Positions 1 to 6,459 of a stretch of 7,965 nt of DNA are shown in pieces (position 1 is the stretch's first letter; each line of letters opens with the position of its first letter). The DNA comes from an uncultured Christensenella sp. GTDB lineage: Bacteria > Bacillota > Clostridia > Christensenellales > Borkfalkiaceae. The notes below the pieces were generated by a model. It ran no database searches, had not been told where the DNA came from, and saw only the letters and a program-made list of their open reading frames with translations. The position numbers and the translations under genes were made by a program. The stretch spans positions 10,260 through 18,224 of the forward strand of contig CAJTQE010000033.1 in NCBI GenBank assembly GCA_910578655.1, written 5' to 3'.

Positions 1-892
1 TAATTTGTCCCTTTGGTGTATTGCTCATAGCTTCGTATAAATCTCCCCATGATTCTTCGATAACTTTATTAATCGCAATAGATTTACGCATATCTTCGGT
101 CATGTTTTCATAATCTTTGCCTAAAACTTCAATGTACTGCGATTGCGTAGCAGTGCCAGAGATAACAGCTTTTTGTGATTCGGTAAATCGAAAACCTTTT
201 TTACTCATAGCATCATAGGCACCATTCATAACTTTACCAAGATTGGTTGCGTAATCAACCATGCCACGCGCATCGACCTCATTACCATTTGACATACCGA
301 TAGCATAATTGGCTAATGTATCCATCATAAGTTGAATAGCATCTTTGGCATTCATATAGGTAGCAAATTCAGCCGCACCGGCAATCATAGCTTCATCACC
401 AAAAATGCCTTGCGCTTGAATTTGTGAAGCTTTGTTTTTAATTTCATCAAACGCATTGGCGGACGCGCCAACATTTGATAAAACTACTTGTAATTGCAAT
501 TCGGCACTGGCTTGAATTTGTGCAGCTTCAATACTGTTTTTTATTAAGTCAATGCTTTTTTTGACAACGGCGATACCGGCAAATGCCGCGACAAAACCTT
601 TTATCTTAGTTGAGAGAGTATCGGCTAAACCGGATGAAACTTGCATTGATGTAGATAAATTTTGTTGCTGGATATCGGCGGCTTTTATGTTTTTCCCGAT
701 TTTATCGTAATTTTGTATAGTCTTAGTCAGTGCGTTATTGGAAGCTTTTATTGAAGTTGTGTCCATCATATCACTGCTTGCAATGTTTAATTTGTTGCAG
801 TTATCGACAGCGGTATTTAAAACTTTGTTCATCTTGCTAATAATGGGACTAACCTTGTCGACCATAGTAATACTTGTCTGAATATCAGCCAT
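1..892 (-). CDS. Phage tail tape measure protein, N-terminal part (cut by window edge)
   Basis: This frame is open for 297 codons from an ATG at 892 to the window edge, so the gene continues beyond base 1. AGGAGG at 905-900 lies 7 nt before the ATG and overlaps the end of the frameshifted chaperone frame. The N-terminus (MADIQTSITMVDKVSP) and the long, polar, helix-rich Ala/Gln/Asn/Lys sequence are typical of tape measure proteins, which set tail length and are later ejected with the DNA. A short hydrophobic stretch lies at about residues 99-110 (GFVAAFAGIAVV). The position directly downstream of a two-frame tail chaperone is diagnostic of this gene in contractile and siphophage tails. The protein is known by context more than by conserved motifs, and no C-terminal domain such as a peptidase can be judged here. 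Confidence 0.9.
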   Translation of the reverse strand, partial: MADIQTSITMVDKVSPIISKMNKVLNTAVDNCNKLNIASSDMMDTTSIKASNNALTKTIQNYDKIGKNIKAADIQQQNLSTSMQVSSGLADTLSTKIKGFVAAFAGIAVVKKSIDLIKNSIEAAQIQASAELQLQVVLSNVGASANAFDEIKNKASQIQAQGIFGDEAMIAGAAEFATYMNAKDAIQLMMDTLANYAIGMSNGNEVDARGMVDYATNLGKVMNGAYDAMSKKGFRFTESQKAVISGTATQSQYIEVLGKDYENMTEDMRKSIAINKVIEESWGDLYEAMSNTPKGQI

Positions 893-896
893 GTTT

Positions 897-1085
897 TCAC
901 CTCCTGCGGTTTTTCTTTTTGAGTTTTTGCGCTTCTTTTTTATCGTTTTCAATCTTTATATCGATGCACGCAATAATAAAAGCTTTTTCGTATTTATCAA
1001 GTTCAACGAATTTTGAGGGAAGGATTTTAAGTTTGTGAAGGCAATAGTAAGCATAATTGCTTTCAGCATCACCCTCATTAATTAG
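897..1085 (-). CDS. -1 frame extension of the tail assembly chaperone (GT-type product)
   Basis: After the slippery site the -1 frame is open for 62 codons (first base re-read 1085) to a TGA at 899-897. It reads as real protein, beginning LINEGDAESNYAYYCLHK and ending in a lysine/arginine-rich tail. It has no start codon or ribosome binding site of its own, so it should be made only as a fusion of 140 + 62 residues. This matches the gpG/gpGT arrangement of phage lambda and its XkdN-type equivalents, in which the extended form recruits the tape measure protein. The tape measure ribosome binding site lies inside its last codons. A separate undetected start is the alternative, but no candidate start with a site is seen. 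Confidence 0.87.
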   Translation of the reverse strand, partial: LINEGDAESNYAYYCLHKLKILPSKFVELDKYEKAFIIACIDIKIENDKKEAQKLKKKNRRR

Positions 1086-1504
1086 TTTTTTGCGTCATCA
1101 ACCAAATCTTGAACGGATTTATCAAAACCGCAGATTTTCTGCACCTTAGCTAAATAATCGGCATATTCGCCGGGCAATAGCATAGCTTTTAAAAGTTCAT
1201 CTGCTGACATAACGCCATAAGAATCTTGCAGCGAAGCATCGTTTAAGTTTGGCGCAACAGTACATGCTGTTGCCAATAGTCCAATATATTTATTTGTATC
1301 AATTTCCTGAGTAAATTGCCCGCGTTTGCCTGTTGGAGTTTTACGCGTTGCGGTTTTGCGTAATTCTTCATCTTCTTTTGAGGTAATTGCTCTTATTTCC
1401 CATTCAATCGGTTTATTTTTGTCGTCCAAGAATCTATCGGACGCCGCATATTTAACATTTTCGCTTTGTATTACGTTCTGTTTTAAAAAACTTTTTAAGT
1501 TCAT
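1082..1504 (-). CDS. XkdN-like tail assembly chaperone, zero-frame product
   Basis: This 140-aa protein resembles the XkdN-type tail assembly chaperones of PBSX-like and clostridial myophages. The C-terminal part has the usual pattern LLPGEYADYL (about 109-118), then KICGFDKS and DLVDDAKN at the end. It would coat the tape measure protein during tail assembly and would not be part of the mature tail. The ATG at 1504 is preceded by AAGGAGT (1517-1511) at a normal distance. The last codons GCA AAA AAC TAA contain a slippery heptamer, so some ribosomes should continue in the -1 frame and make a 202-aa form. It lies between the tail tube gene and the tape measure gene, the standard place for this pair. 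Palindromic element A forms most of its 5' leader. Confidence 0.88.
   Translation of the reverse strand: MNLKSFLKQNVIQSENVKYAASDRFLDDKNKPIEWEIRAITSKEDEELRKTATRKTPTGKRGQFTQEIDTNKYIGLLATACTVAPNLNDASLQDSYGVMSADELLKAMLLPGEYADYLAKVQKICGFDKSVQDLVDDAKN
1085..1091 (-). promoter_or_regulatory. Programmed -1 ribosomal frameshift site (A AAA AAC)
   Basis: On the minus strand the zero-frame codons GCA AAA AAC TAA contain the canonical X XXY YYZ heptamer A AAA AAC (1091-1085), immediately before the zero-frame TAA (1084-1082). Slippage by -1 leads into a 62-codon open frame that ends just before the tape measure gene. I see no clear stimulatory hairpin downstream or internal Shine-Dalgarno upstream; the adjacent stop codon may be what favours slippage. 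Confidence 0.87.
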
Positions 1505-1530
1505 TTTTTAACTCCTTTTTGTTAAGTTCT

Positions 1531-1644
1531 CGCTTTTCTTGAAAGAAAAGCGACCAAAAGAACTTTAACAAAAGAACTTCGCATATGCGAAGTTCTTTAT
1601 AAAGTTTTTTGGTTAAGCTTTTTTTCAAAAAAGCTTAGGTTTTA
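1531..1644. repeat. Palindromic element copy A (between tail tube and chaperone genes)
   Basis: Copy A has three nested inverted repeats: a 22-nt hairpin at 1531-1552 (10-bp arms around GA), a perfect 28-nt palindrome at 1571-1598 centred on GCATATGC, and a 22-nt hairpin at 1615-1636. The flanks 1554-1567 and 1600-1612 pair imperfectly around the centre. Taken whole, the left half and the reverse complement of the right half are two versions of one ~52-nt unit. Its edge GGTTTTA (1638-1644) supplies the TAA stop of the tail tube gene, and the other edge is about 14 nt from the chaperone ribosome binding site. It encodes no protein. Confidence 0.92.
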
Positions 1645-2112
1645 ATTCATTCCGGAAAGCAAACCAAATTTTTCTGGCATTTCCCAATCATCGAAAGTCC
1701 CGGAGATATCTTCGCTTAAAATTTCTTCATCGGCATTAAATTTGGTTAAGATACCGCCTTCCATTAAACAATTTTTTAAGATAATTGTTTGGCGACCAAC
1801 GGCAGAAGTTGGGTCGGAGTTAGTAACCTGAATATCGAAATAAACCATTTCACCGCTGTTTTTAAAGCGGTATAAAATTTCACGCAACAATGATTGATTG
1901 AAATGCGCGGTACCGTTCCATGTACCACTGCCGCCAACAGCTTTATGCCCTTTTGACGTTTGCCCTAAAATCGGTACGTCAACAATATTCATATCATAAC
2001 TCGCTTCAAATTCATAAAGCTGCATAAAATTATAGCGGTTACCATCGATTGTTATATAACATTCGGCAAGTGAGCCGCTTATTGAATCTTTTGCATTCAT
2101 AGTATTTGACAT
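1642..2112 (-). CDS. Tail tube (core) protein, XkdM-like
   Basis: This 156-aa protein matches the size and layout of XkdM/DUF2001-type tail tube proteins, which polymerise as the inner tube of contractile tails around the tape measure. Recognisable features are the early GNRYNFMQLYEFEASYD region (about 24-40), VPILGQTSKGHKAVGG (about 47-62) followed by a TWNGTAHF strand, and the C-terminal DEEILSEDISGTFDDWE region. The ATG at 2112 has AGGAG 9 nt upstream; an internal ATG four codons later is less well placed. It follows the sheath gene, as expected, but is separated from it by palindromic element B, and its stop codon lies in the edge of element A. Confidence 0.9.
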   Translation of the reverse strand: MSNTMNAKDSISGSLAECYITIDGNRYNFMQLYEFEASYDMNIVDVPILGQTSKGHKAVGGSGTWNGTAHFNQSLLREILYRFKNSGEMVYFDIQVTNSDPTSAVGRQTIILKNCLMEGGILTKFNADEEILSEDISGTFDDWEMPEKFGLLSGMN

Positions 2113-2144
2113 ATTTTTTCGCTCCTATTATAAAAATATTTTTT

Positions 2145-2270
2145 CTTCTTTTCTTGAAAGAAAAGAAGCAAAAGAACTTTATCAAAAGAACTTCGCATAC
2201 GCGAAGTTCTTTATAAAGTTTCTTTTTGCTTACTTTTTCTTTTCAAAGAAAAAGTAAGGAAAGGTTTTTA
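2145..2270. repeat. Palindromic element copy B (between sheath and tube genes)
   Basis: Copy B has a perfect 11-bp-arm hairpin at 2145-2168 (centre GA), the central inverted repeat at 2185-2212 (12-bp arms around ATAC), and a perfect 14-bp-arm hairpin at 2229-2258. Outer flanks 2168-2182 and 2213-2229 also pair with bulges. The conserved edge GGTTTTTA (2263-2270) provides the TAA stop of the sheath gene. The central arm is the ACTTCGC version shared with copy A. The left edge lies about 20 nt upstream of the tube ribosome binding site. Confidence 0.92.
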
Positions 2271-3629
2271 CTCAACAATACATTGCATATAGAGTTGAGC
2301 CATACAATTTGTAGGCGTAATTTTATCAAAAACCACAACGGCTTTTTTGGTATTGCCGGCAGAAACGGTAACATTATCGGGCTGGAAGTTTTCAATTGCA
2401 CGTATGTTTTGTAATTCTTGATGATGCTTAACAATATCATTCCAAAGCGAAATACGCCCGCTTTCATCATTAGGTATAACGCCAAGATATTTTGTATTAA
2501 ATATTGTCGCAATATCATTTGCAATCTGGTCTAAAACGCGTACAGTTTGACTATATTTGAAATCATCGCCCTTTTCGGCGGTTGTAGTAACCAATGTGTT
2601 AATATCTTCCAAAACGCGAATATCATCGCCAACTTTGTGAAAAATAAATTTGCCAAAAGCTAAGGCATTTTCCAATTCGGTTTGCGTGAAATTGGTATCA
2701 ACTTCAAATTCTCCATTATAAATCTTGTTGGTATTGGATTTATTAATTTCACAACCGGCACTCGCGCCAACAGTCCAATAAACTAAATTTGCATCAGTGT
2801 TATTTTCAACTGAAATAATACCCTCGTAATCAGCGGTTTCATATTTGTGTAATACACACTGAAATTTAACGCCGCATTCATCACGCATACGTTTAGTAAA
2901 CGCAACAAAAAGCTTTTTCACTGCTTCGGTTGTATCAGCACAGCCAATTGTATTAAATGCGTATGGCTCAATTTTTTTCAAAAACTCACTATAATTTTCA
3001 GTTGTCGGCGTAGAATTTGTACCACCGCTTAAAGATACCGTGCCGGCTTCAAGTGAAATATCACTTGTCCAATTCACAAAATCATTATCTTGCAATAAAT
3101 TTGTTTTGACAATTACAGGTATTGTAGGACCTTCTTCTATTCCGCCAATTCGTGCCATAGAATTATTTTCAGCAAATACGTCTTGTGAATCTACAACCGA
3201 ATTATCAATCATAGTTTTAACATTAAAACCTGTGGTTTCGTTAGCGTTATTTTTGATTTCAGTAACTACAATTTTTAAATCATTGCCGCGAGTACCGGAA
3301 TATTTTGCGTTGCAATATTTGCAAGTGGCTTTTGTACCTGTTCCAAGTCTAAATGCCAAAAGTGCTTTCGCGTTTAGAAATAAATCACGGATGCCGGTTA
3401 AATTTTCATCGGCGTAATCATAGCCAAATATTTTTAACGCATTTTCTTCAAAATCTTCGTTAGTGATTTTAAAAACTTCACCCTCAACGCCCCAGTTTAG
3501 AATCAACGGCATAGCCGCAATTCCGCGCTCAGACAATAAACTTGTCGCACGGTTTGCAGAAATGAAATTTACATAAGCACCTGGAAGCTTTTTATTTTGT
3601 ATCGTCCAAGTTCCTCCACCTAATGCCAT
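2268..3629 (-). CDS. Contractile tail sheath protein, XkdK-like
   Basis: This 453-aa protein has the length and landmarks of the XkdK family of tail sheath proteins, which form the contractile outer layer of myophage tails. Visible landmarks are LPGAYVNF (15-22), a KYSGTRGND motif (109-117) at the start of the inserted beta domain, a polymerising C-terminal domain, and the terminal strand ending QLYMQCIVE. AAGGAGG precedes the ATG at 3629 at a normal distance. Two cysteines in CKYC (103-106), just before the TRGND motif, are unusual for the family and could be a chance feature. It follows the tail terminator gene with a 29-nt gap and no palindromic element; its TAA stop is within element B. 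Confidence 0.95.
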   Translation of the reverse strand: MALGGGTWTIQNKKLPGAYVNFISANRATSLLSERGIAAMPLILNWGVEGEVFKITNEDFEENALKIFGYDYADENLTGIRDLFLNAKALLAFRLGTGTKATCKYCNAKYSGTRGNDLKIVVTEIKNNANETTGFNVKTMIDNSVVDSQDVFAENNSMARIGGIEEGPTIPVIVKTNLLQDNDFVNWTSDISLEAGTVSLSGGTNSTPTTENYSEFLKKIEPYAFNTIGCADTTEAVKKLFVAFTKRMRDECGVKFQCVLHKYETADYEGIISVENNTDANLVYWTVGASAGCEINKSNTNKIYNGEFEVDTNFTQTELENALAFGKFIFHKVGDDIRVLEDINTLVTTTAEKGDDFKYSQTVRVLDQIANDIATIFNTKYLGVIPNDESGRISLWNDIVKHHQELQNIRAIENFQPDNVTVSAGNTKKAVVVFDKITPTNCMAQLYMQCIVE

Positions 3630-3658
3630 TTAATAACCTCCTTAAATTTGTTTGATAT

Positions 3659-4060
3659 TTAATTCGCCCATGCTTTCAGCTTTTCATCAAGCTGAATTAA
3701 ATGGACGTTATAATTTACGAAAAAATGTAAAACGTCATCAACGTTTTCAAAGTGCATATTTGTACCACGAAGTAAATCGCCATTGGCAAGCTTGATATAT
3801 TCAAGTGCTTCAAGCAATATGCTTGCTACGTTGCGCCCCTCTTTTTTATCTTCTTCTTCGGATGTAAAAAAATGAATATCGAATACGTTTTCAGACTTGT
3901 ATCGCTTACCGACGATTTGCTTTCTGCTGGAAGCTACAAGTTCAACGAAAAAGCATGGCAATTTTAAATTTTGTTCGATGTTTTCAGTGTAAATCGTGAA
4001 ATCTTCGCCAAATGTCTCAAAAAGTTTTGTAGTGATGCCGTTAATTATTTCAGTTTCCAA
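3659..4060 (-). CDS. Tail terminator protein (XkdJ-position, phage tail terminator family)
   Basis: This 133-aa protein resembles the small tail terminator proteins encoded just before the sheath in PBSX-like and clostridial myophages; these cap the tail tube and sheath at the neck. The pattern LPCFFVEL (about 34-41), then YKSENVFDIHFF and a C-terminal VNYNVHLIQLDE strand, is typical. The only start is a TTG at 4060, with GGAGG at 4075-4071 about 10 nt upstream. The start lies 16 nt inside the end of the gp10-like gene, so translation is probably coupled to it. Assignment rests on sequence pattern and gene order. Confidence 0.8.
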   Translation of the reverse strand: METEIINGITTKLFETFGEDFTIYTENIEQNLKLPCFFVELVASSRKQIVGKRYKSENVFDIHFFTSEEEDKKEGRNVASILLEALEYIKLANGDLLRGTNMHFENVDDVLHFFVNYNVHLIQLDEKLKAWAN

Positions 4061-4488
4061 TTTTCGATTGCCTCCTTTATCGTTTGATAAGTCGTTTTTT
4101 GTGCGTAATCGTCTGCAATCTTAGCAATTTCTTCGGTTGATTTAGTTAGCATATGTCGCCCTTGAACAAAGCCAACGGTTTTACCGTTTTTATTTACGAT
4201 ACGATGGCCAAACTCAACATATGGCGCATATTCGACCTGATTAAAGACAGTAGCTTTATAACCGTTAGGCAATTTCAAGCCTTTGGTTTTCCAGCCTCTT
4301 TTTAATGTGCCGCCGACTTTGCCGGTTCCTTTTGGATACTGTCCGACCGGTGTTTTTTCTTTTGTTTGTTTCAGCAATTTTGCCGCCAGTCCGTTTGCAA
4401 CCTTCTTACACACGTCGTTTTTTATTTTTTCGTCTAATTTCTGCATTTGTTTTTGAAACTGTACAAGCTGTGTAAATCCTACCTTCAT
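4045..4488 (-). CDS. HK97 gp10-like head-tail/neck protein (XkdI-like)
   Basis: This 147-aa basic protein carries the signature of the HK97 gp10/XkdI family: an N-terminal helix, KTPVGQYPKG (45-54), TLKRGW (61-66), YAPYVEFGHR (87-96) and GRHML (110-114). These proteins act at the junction of head and tail. I place the start at ATG 4488, which has AGGAGT at 4500-4495, 6 nt upstream. An in-frame start at 4563 would add 25 residues, but those codons fall inside palindromic element C and have no ribosome binding site. The 3' end overlaps the tail terminator gene by 16 nt. Confidence 0.88.
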   Translation of the reverse strand: MKVGFTQLVQFQKQMQKLDEKIKNDVCKKVANGLAAKLLKQTKEKTPVGQYPKGTGKVGGTLKRGWKTKGLKLPNGYKATVFNQVEYAPYVEFGHRIVNKNGKTVGFVQGRHMLTKSTEEIAKIADDYAQKTTYQTIKEAIENWKLK

Positions 4489-4510
4489 TTTTTTACTCCT
4501 TTTGCTTTTT

Positions 4511-4624
4511 GTTACTTTCTTGAAAGAAAGTAACCAAAGAACTTTAACTAAAGAACTCCGCAAATGCGGAGTTCTTTTATTAAAGTTTTTTTGGTTCTTT
4601 TTTTACAAAAAAAGAACGGTTTTA
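4511..4624. repeat. Palindromic element copy C (between head closure and gp10-like genes)
   Basis: Copy C has a perfect 11-bp-arm hairpin at 4511-4534 (centre GA), a central inverted repeat at 4550-4577 with 13-bp arms (AAAGAACTCCGCA and its complement around AA), and a perfect 11-bp-arm hairpin at 4594-4617. Flanks 4534-4547 and 4580-4594 pair with each other. The edge GGTTTTA is at 4618-4624, but the upstream gene here stops at its own TGA (4632-4630). The central arm is the ACTCCGCA version shared with copy D. The left edge is 11 nt upstream of the gp10-like ribosome binding site. Confidence 0.92.
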
Positions 4625-4629
4625 ATAAA

Positions 4630-4995
4630 TCAAGCCCATTTGCGAAACAATTCAAGGCTTAATTCTTGATGCGACGGATATATAGCAGGCTCACCGCTTT
4701 GCTTGTAAGCTGTTGTGCGATTGTTTTGCGTAACGGTAATTTTGCAACCAGCAGGAATAACTAAAAGCGGGTCAATAAAAAGCTTTACACTTTGCATAAG
4801 CCCGAATGCACCGGTTGCCGAATTGGTAGGGTTCGTACTCGAAAACGATAGATGGCACGGCTCATCCTTGATAATATCTACTTCGCGAAATTTTGTTTGC
4901 TTGGTAACTCCGTCAAAATATTGTTGATGCTCGGTTATAGTGCAAACGCCGTTGTATAATTGCTCGATTGCACTTTTATTAAGACCGTTTACCAT
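4630..4995 (-). CDS. Head closure / head-tail adaptor-like protein (SPP1 gp16/XkdH-position)
   Basis: This 121-aa protein sits where PBSX XkdH and SPP1 gp16-type head closure proteins are found, between the connector and the gp10-like gene. Its composition fits a small beta-barrel: an early CTITEHQQYFDGVTKQ stretch (about 18-33), CHLSFSS (about 47-53), and a strand ending ITVTQNN followed by a tyrosine and a C-terminal LELFRKWA. Head closure proteins plug the portal exit and attach the tail. GGAGG lies just upstream of the ATG at 4995, which overlaps the connector stop in the string ATGGTAA, a 7-nt overlap suggesting translational coupling. Related clostridial phage proteins are often left as hypothetical, so the family call is moderate. 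Confidence 0.72.
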   Translation of the reverse strand: MVNGLNKSAIEQLYNGVCTITEHQQYFDGVTKQTKFREVDIIKDEPCHLSFSSTNPTNSATGAFGLMQSVKLFIDPLLVIPAGCKITVTQNNRTTAYKQSGEPAIYPSHQELSLELFRKWA

Positions 4996-5384
4996 GCAAT
5001 CCTCCGAAATTTATATAAATATTTTTTGCTATCCAGCAAGTTTTGTATCAATATATCAAGTTTTTCTTGCGCACCTTGCGTATTTTCGGTTGCATAAGTT
5101 ACGCTTGCATCGCCTTCGTAAATGGATTTAATTGCAACGGCATTTAAATCAATATCGTTCAAGTTCAACGCACCAACCGATTTTTTTTCTAATAAAAATT
5201 CACCGCAAACCATATCAACGGCAACATAATTTAATTCAAGCGGCAACTCTTTGATATTGCAAAAATTTAATATGTCAAGTTTGGTTTTTTCTAAAAGAAA
5301 CTCTAGCGCATATTCATCATTGGGTTTTAATGTGTATCCGAATGATTCCAAACGTTTAGTAACCATTTCAACATTGAGTTGCAT
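4989..5384 (-). CDS. Head-tail connector protein (YqbG/gp6-like)
   Basis: This 131-aa, mainly helical protein resembles the YqbG/gp6/gp15-type head-tail connectors that form a ring below the portal. Typical features are the N-terminal VTKRLESFGYTL (8-19), an LDILNFCNIKELP helix-turn (about 35-47), AVDMVCGEFLL (about 55-65) and a C-terminal helix ending in YLYKFRRIAW. AGGAG lies 9 nt before the ATG at 5384, within the last codons of the upstream 50-aa ORF. It overlaps the head closure gene by 7 nt. No palindromic element is present at either of its junctions. Confidence 0.82.
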   Translation of the reverse strand: MQLNVEMVTKRLESFGYTLKPNDEYALEFLLEKTKLDILNFCNIKELPLELNYVAVDMVCGEFLLEKKSVGALNLNDIDLNAVAIKSIYEGDASVTYATENTQGAQEKLDILIQNLLDSKKYLYKFRRIAW

Positions 5385-5388
5385 GAAA

Positions 5389-5541
5389 TCACTCCTGCGT
5401 AGTTTCTTTTTTTTTGCTCGTAGTTTTTTTTGGTTTCTCGTCAGTTACAAGCATATATTTTTCATTTGTTTGCAACTCTTTGATTTTATCCGGGTTCGTA
5501 ACTTCCCACGTCAACCCTGTTTCTAAATTTTTGAACAGCAA
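5389..5541 (-). CDS. Small 50-aa phage ORF with TTG start, between capsid and connector
   Basis: A TTG at 5541 opens a 50-codon frame ending in TGA at 5391-5389. AGGAG (5554-5550) lies 8 nt upstream and overlaps the TAG stop of the capsid gene, and the frame fills the junction exactly between capsid and connector. It begins LFKNLETGLTWEVTNPDKI and ends in a lysine/threonine-rich tail. Small proteins of this look and size often sit after the capsid gene in clostridial-type phages; their function is unknown to me, and the charged tail gives no clear clue. The only ATG near the ribosome binding site (5548) is followed at once by a stop, which supports the TTG start. Confidence 0.72.
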   Translation of the reverse strand: MLFKNLETGLTWEVTNPDKIKELQTNEKYMLVTDEKPKKTTSKKKETTQE

Positions 5542-5552
5542 TTACATCACTC

Positions 5553-6422
5553 CTAAATTAAGCTGGTTGGTCGTTGTACGGTTAAAACGGCTAAAGTATC
5601 CGGACGTACAACTTTTGCGCCGTAAACATGCAAACCTTTTACGGCATCAGAGAAACGTTTTTCAGGGCGATACGCCTCAACCTCAACAATTTGCTCAGCA
5701 TACGAAATTGTTTGCTCATAGCCAGCCATAATTTTGAATTTTTCGTTTTATTTTTCGCCAGTTTTTGAAATGTTGTTCGAAACATAAATAGTAAATCCGG
5801 CGGCACGTCCTACTTCGCCATTACGTAAAACATTATCAGCAGCTGATGTTCCAGCTTGCACGAAACGGTTATCTAAAAGCAAAAGTGCGTGATACCATGC
5901 TGGAACCACTATTCAACGCCCACCTCTTGTTACATTTGCCTCGTCAAGTTTCACAGAAACTCTTACAAGCATATTATAAGCATCTGTTGCGGCTGATAAA
6001 GTTGTTGGATTTGCATCGTCACCAATACAATTAATTTCTTGTGCTTCCGTGTAAAAGCTGGCGATATAGCTGTCGCAAGCATCTGTCAATTCATACGAAG
6101 CTTCACGCATTGCCTCGTCCATAACTTTTGGCTGCTGTTGTACTTTATCAATGTCATCAATTTGAAAATGAAAATATTTACCCTGATTGATTAACAAAAT
6201 TCTTTGGGCGTCATTTAGAGTTTCTGGTGCGCTTATATCCGTATTTTTGGAATAGTCACCAATTGTAATACGGCCGATTGAATTTATTTTTACTTGGTCG
6301 CCGTGGCCTTTTATTTCACCTTCATAATTCCTATTGCAAAGGTTTACAAACACATGATTTTTATTTAAGTTTTCAAGCAATCTTGCACTCCATATTTGCG
6401 GAATAAAATTGTTTAAAGACAT
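5553..6422 (-). pseudogene. Major capsid protein gene interrupted by two in-frame stop codons
   Basis: From ATG 6422 (strong AAGGAGG upstream) to TAG 5555-5553 there are 289 sense positions in one frame, a normal size for the P22-coat/gp5-like capsid proteins encoded after a GP20-type scaffold. The first 169 residues are open (MSLNNFIPQIWSARLLENLN onward). TGA at 5915-5913 then falls where family members have a Trp before VVP; downstream IVVPAWYHALLLLDNRF continues in the same frame. A second stop, TAA at 5750-5748, falls in a Lys-rich loop, and the frame then continues KIMAGYEQTISYAEQI to QRPTSLI. There is no frameshift: two point changes would restore the gene. Because other genes here stop at TGA, reassignment of TGA is unlikely. 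Either this prophage cannot make capsids, or the stops are sequencing or assembly errors or are read through. Confidence 0.88.
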
Positions 6423-6459
6423 TTAATTTCCTCCTTAAAATTAAAAAAAAGATAAGACC

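Noticed and set aside
1571..1598. Central palindrome of the elements as an ordinary Rho-independent terminator
   Set aside because: It is followed by only three to four Ts, is symmetrical, and lies between genes that must be co-expressed. It could at most be leaky.
1531..2270. CRISPR array or phage attachment site explanation for the repeats
   Set aside because: The copies are 0.6-2.3 kb apart with genes between them, there are no regular spacers, and no integrase or tRNA is nearby.
4489..4563. Longer 172-aa version of the gp10-like protein starting at 4563
   Set aside because: The extra 25 residues are translated from palindromic element C, have no ribosome binding site, and precede a well-placed ATG at 4488 with AGGAGT.
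5913..5915. TGA in the capsid gene as Trp under an alternative genetic code
   Set aside because: TGA ends the head closure gene, the 50-aa ORF, the -1 chaperone frame and the MuF-type gene, and other proteins here use TGG for Trp. The second stop in the capsid gene is TAA, which this idea would not explain.
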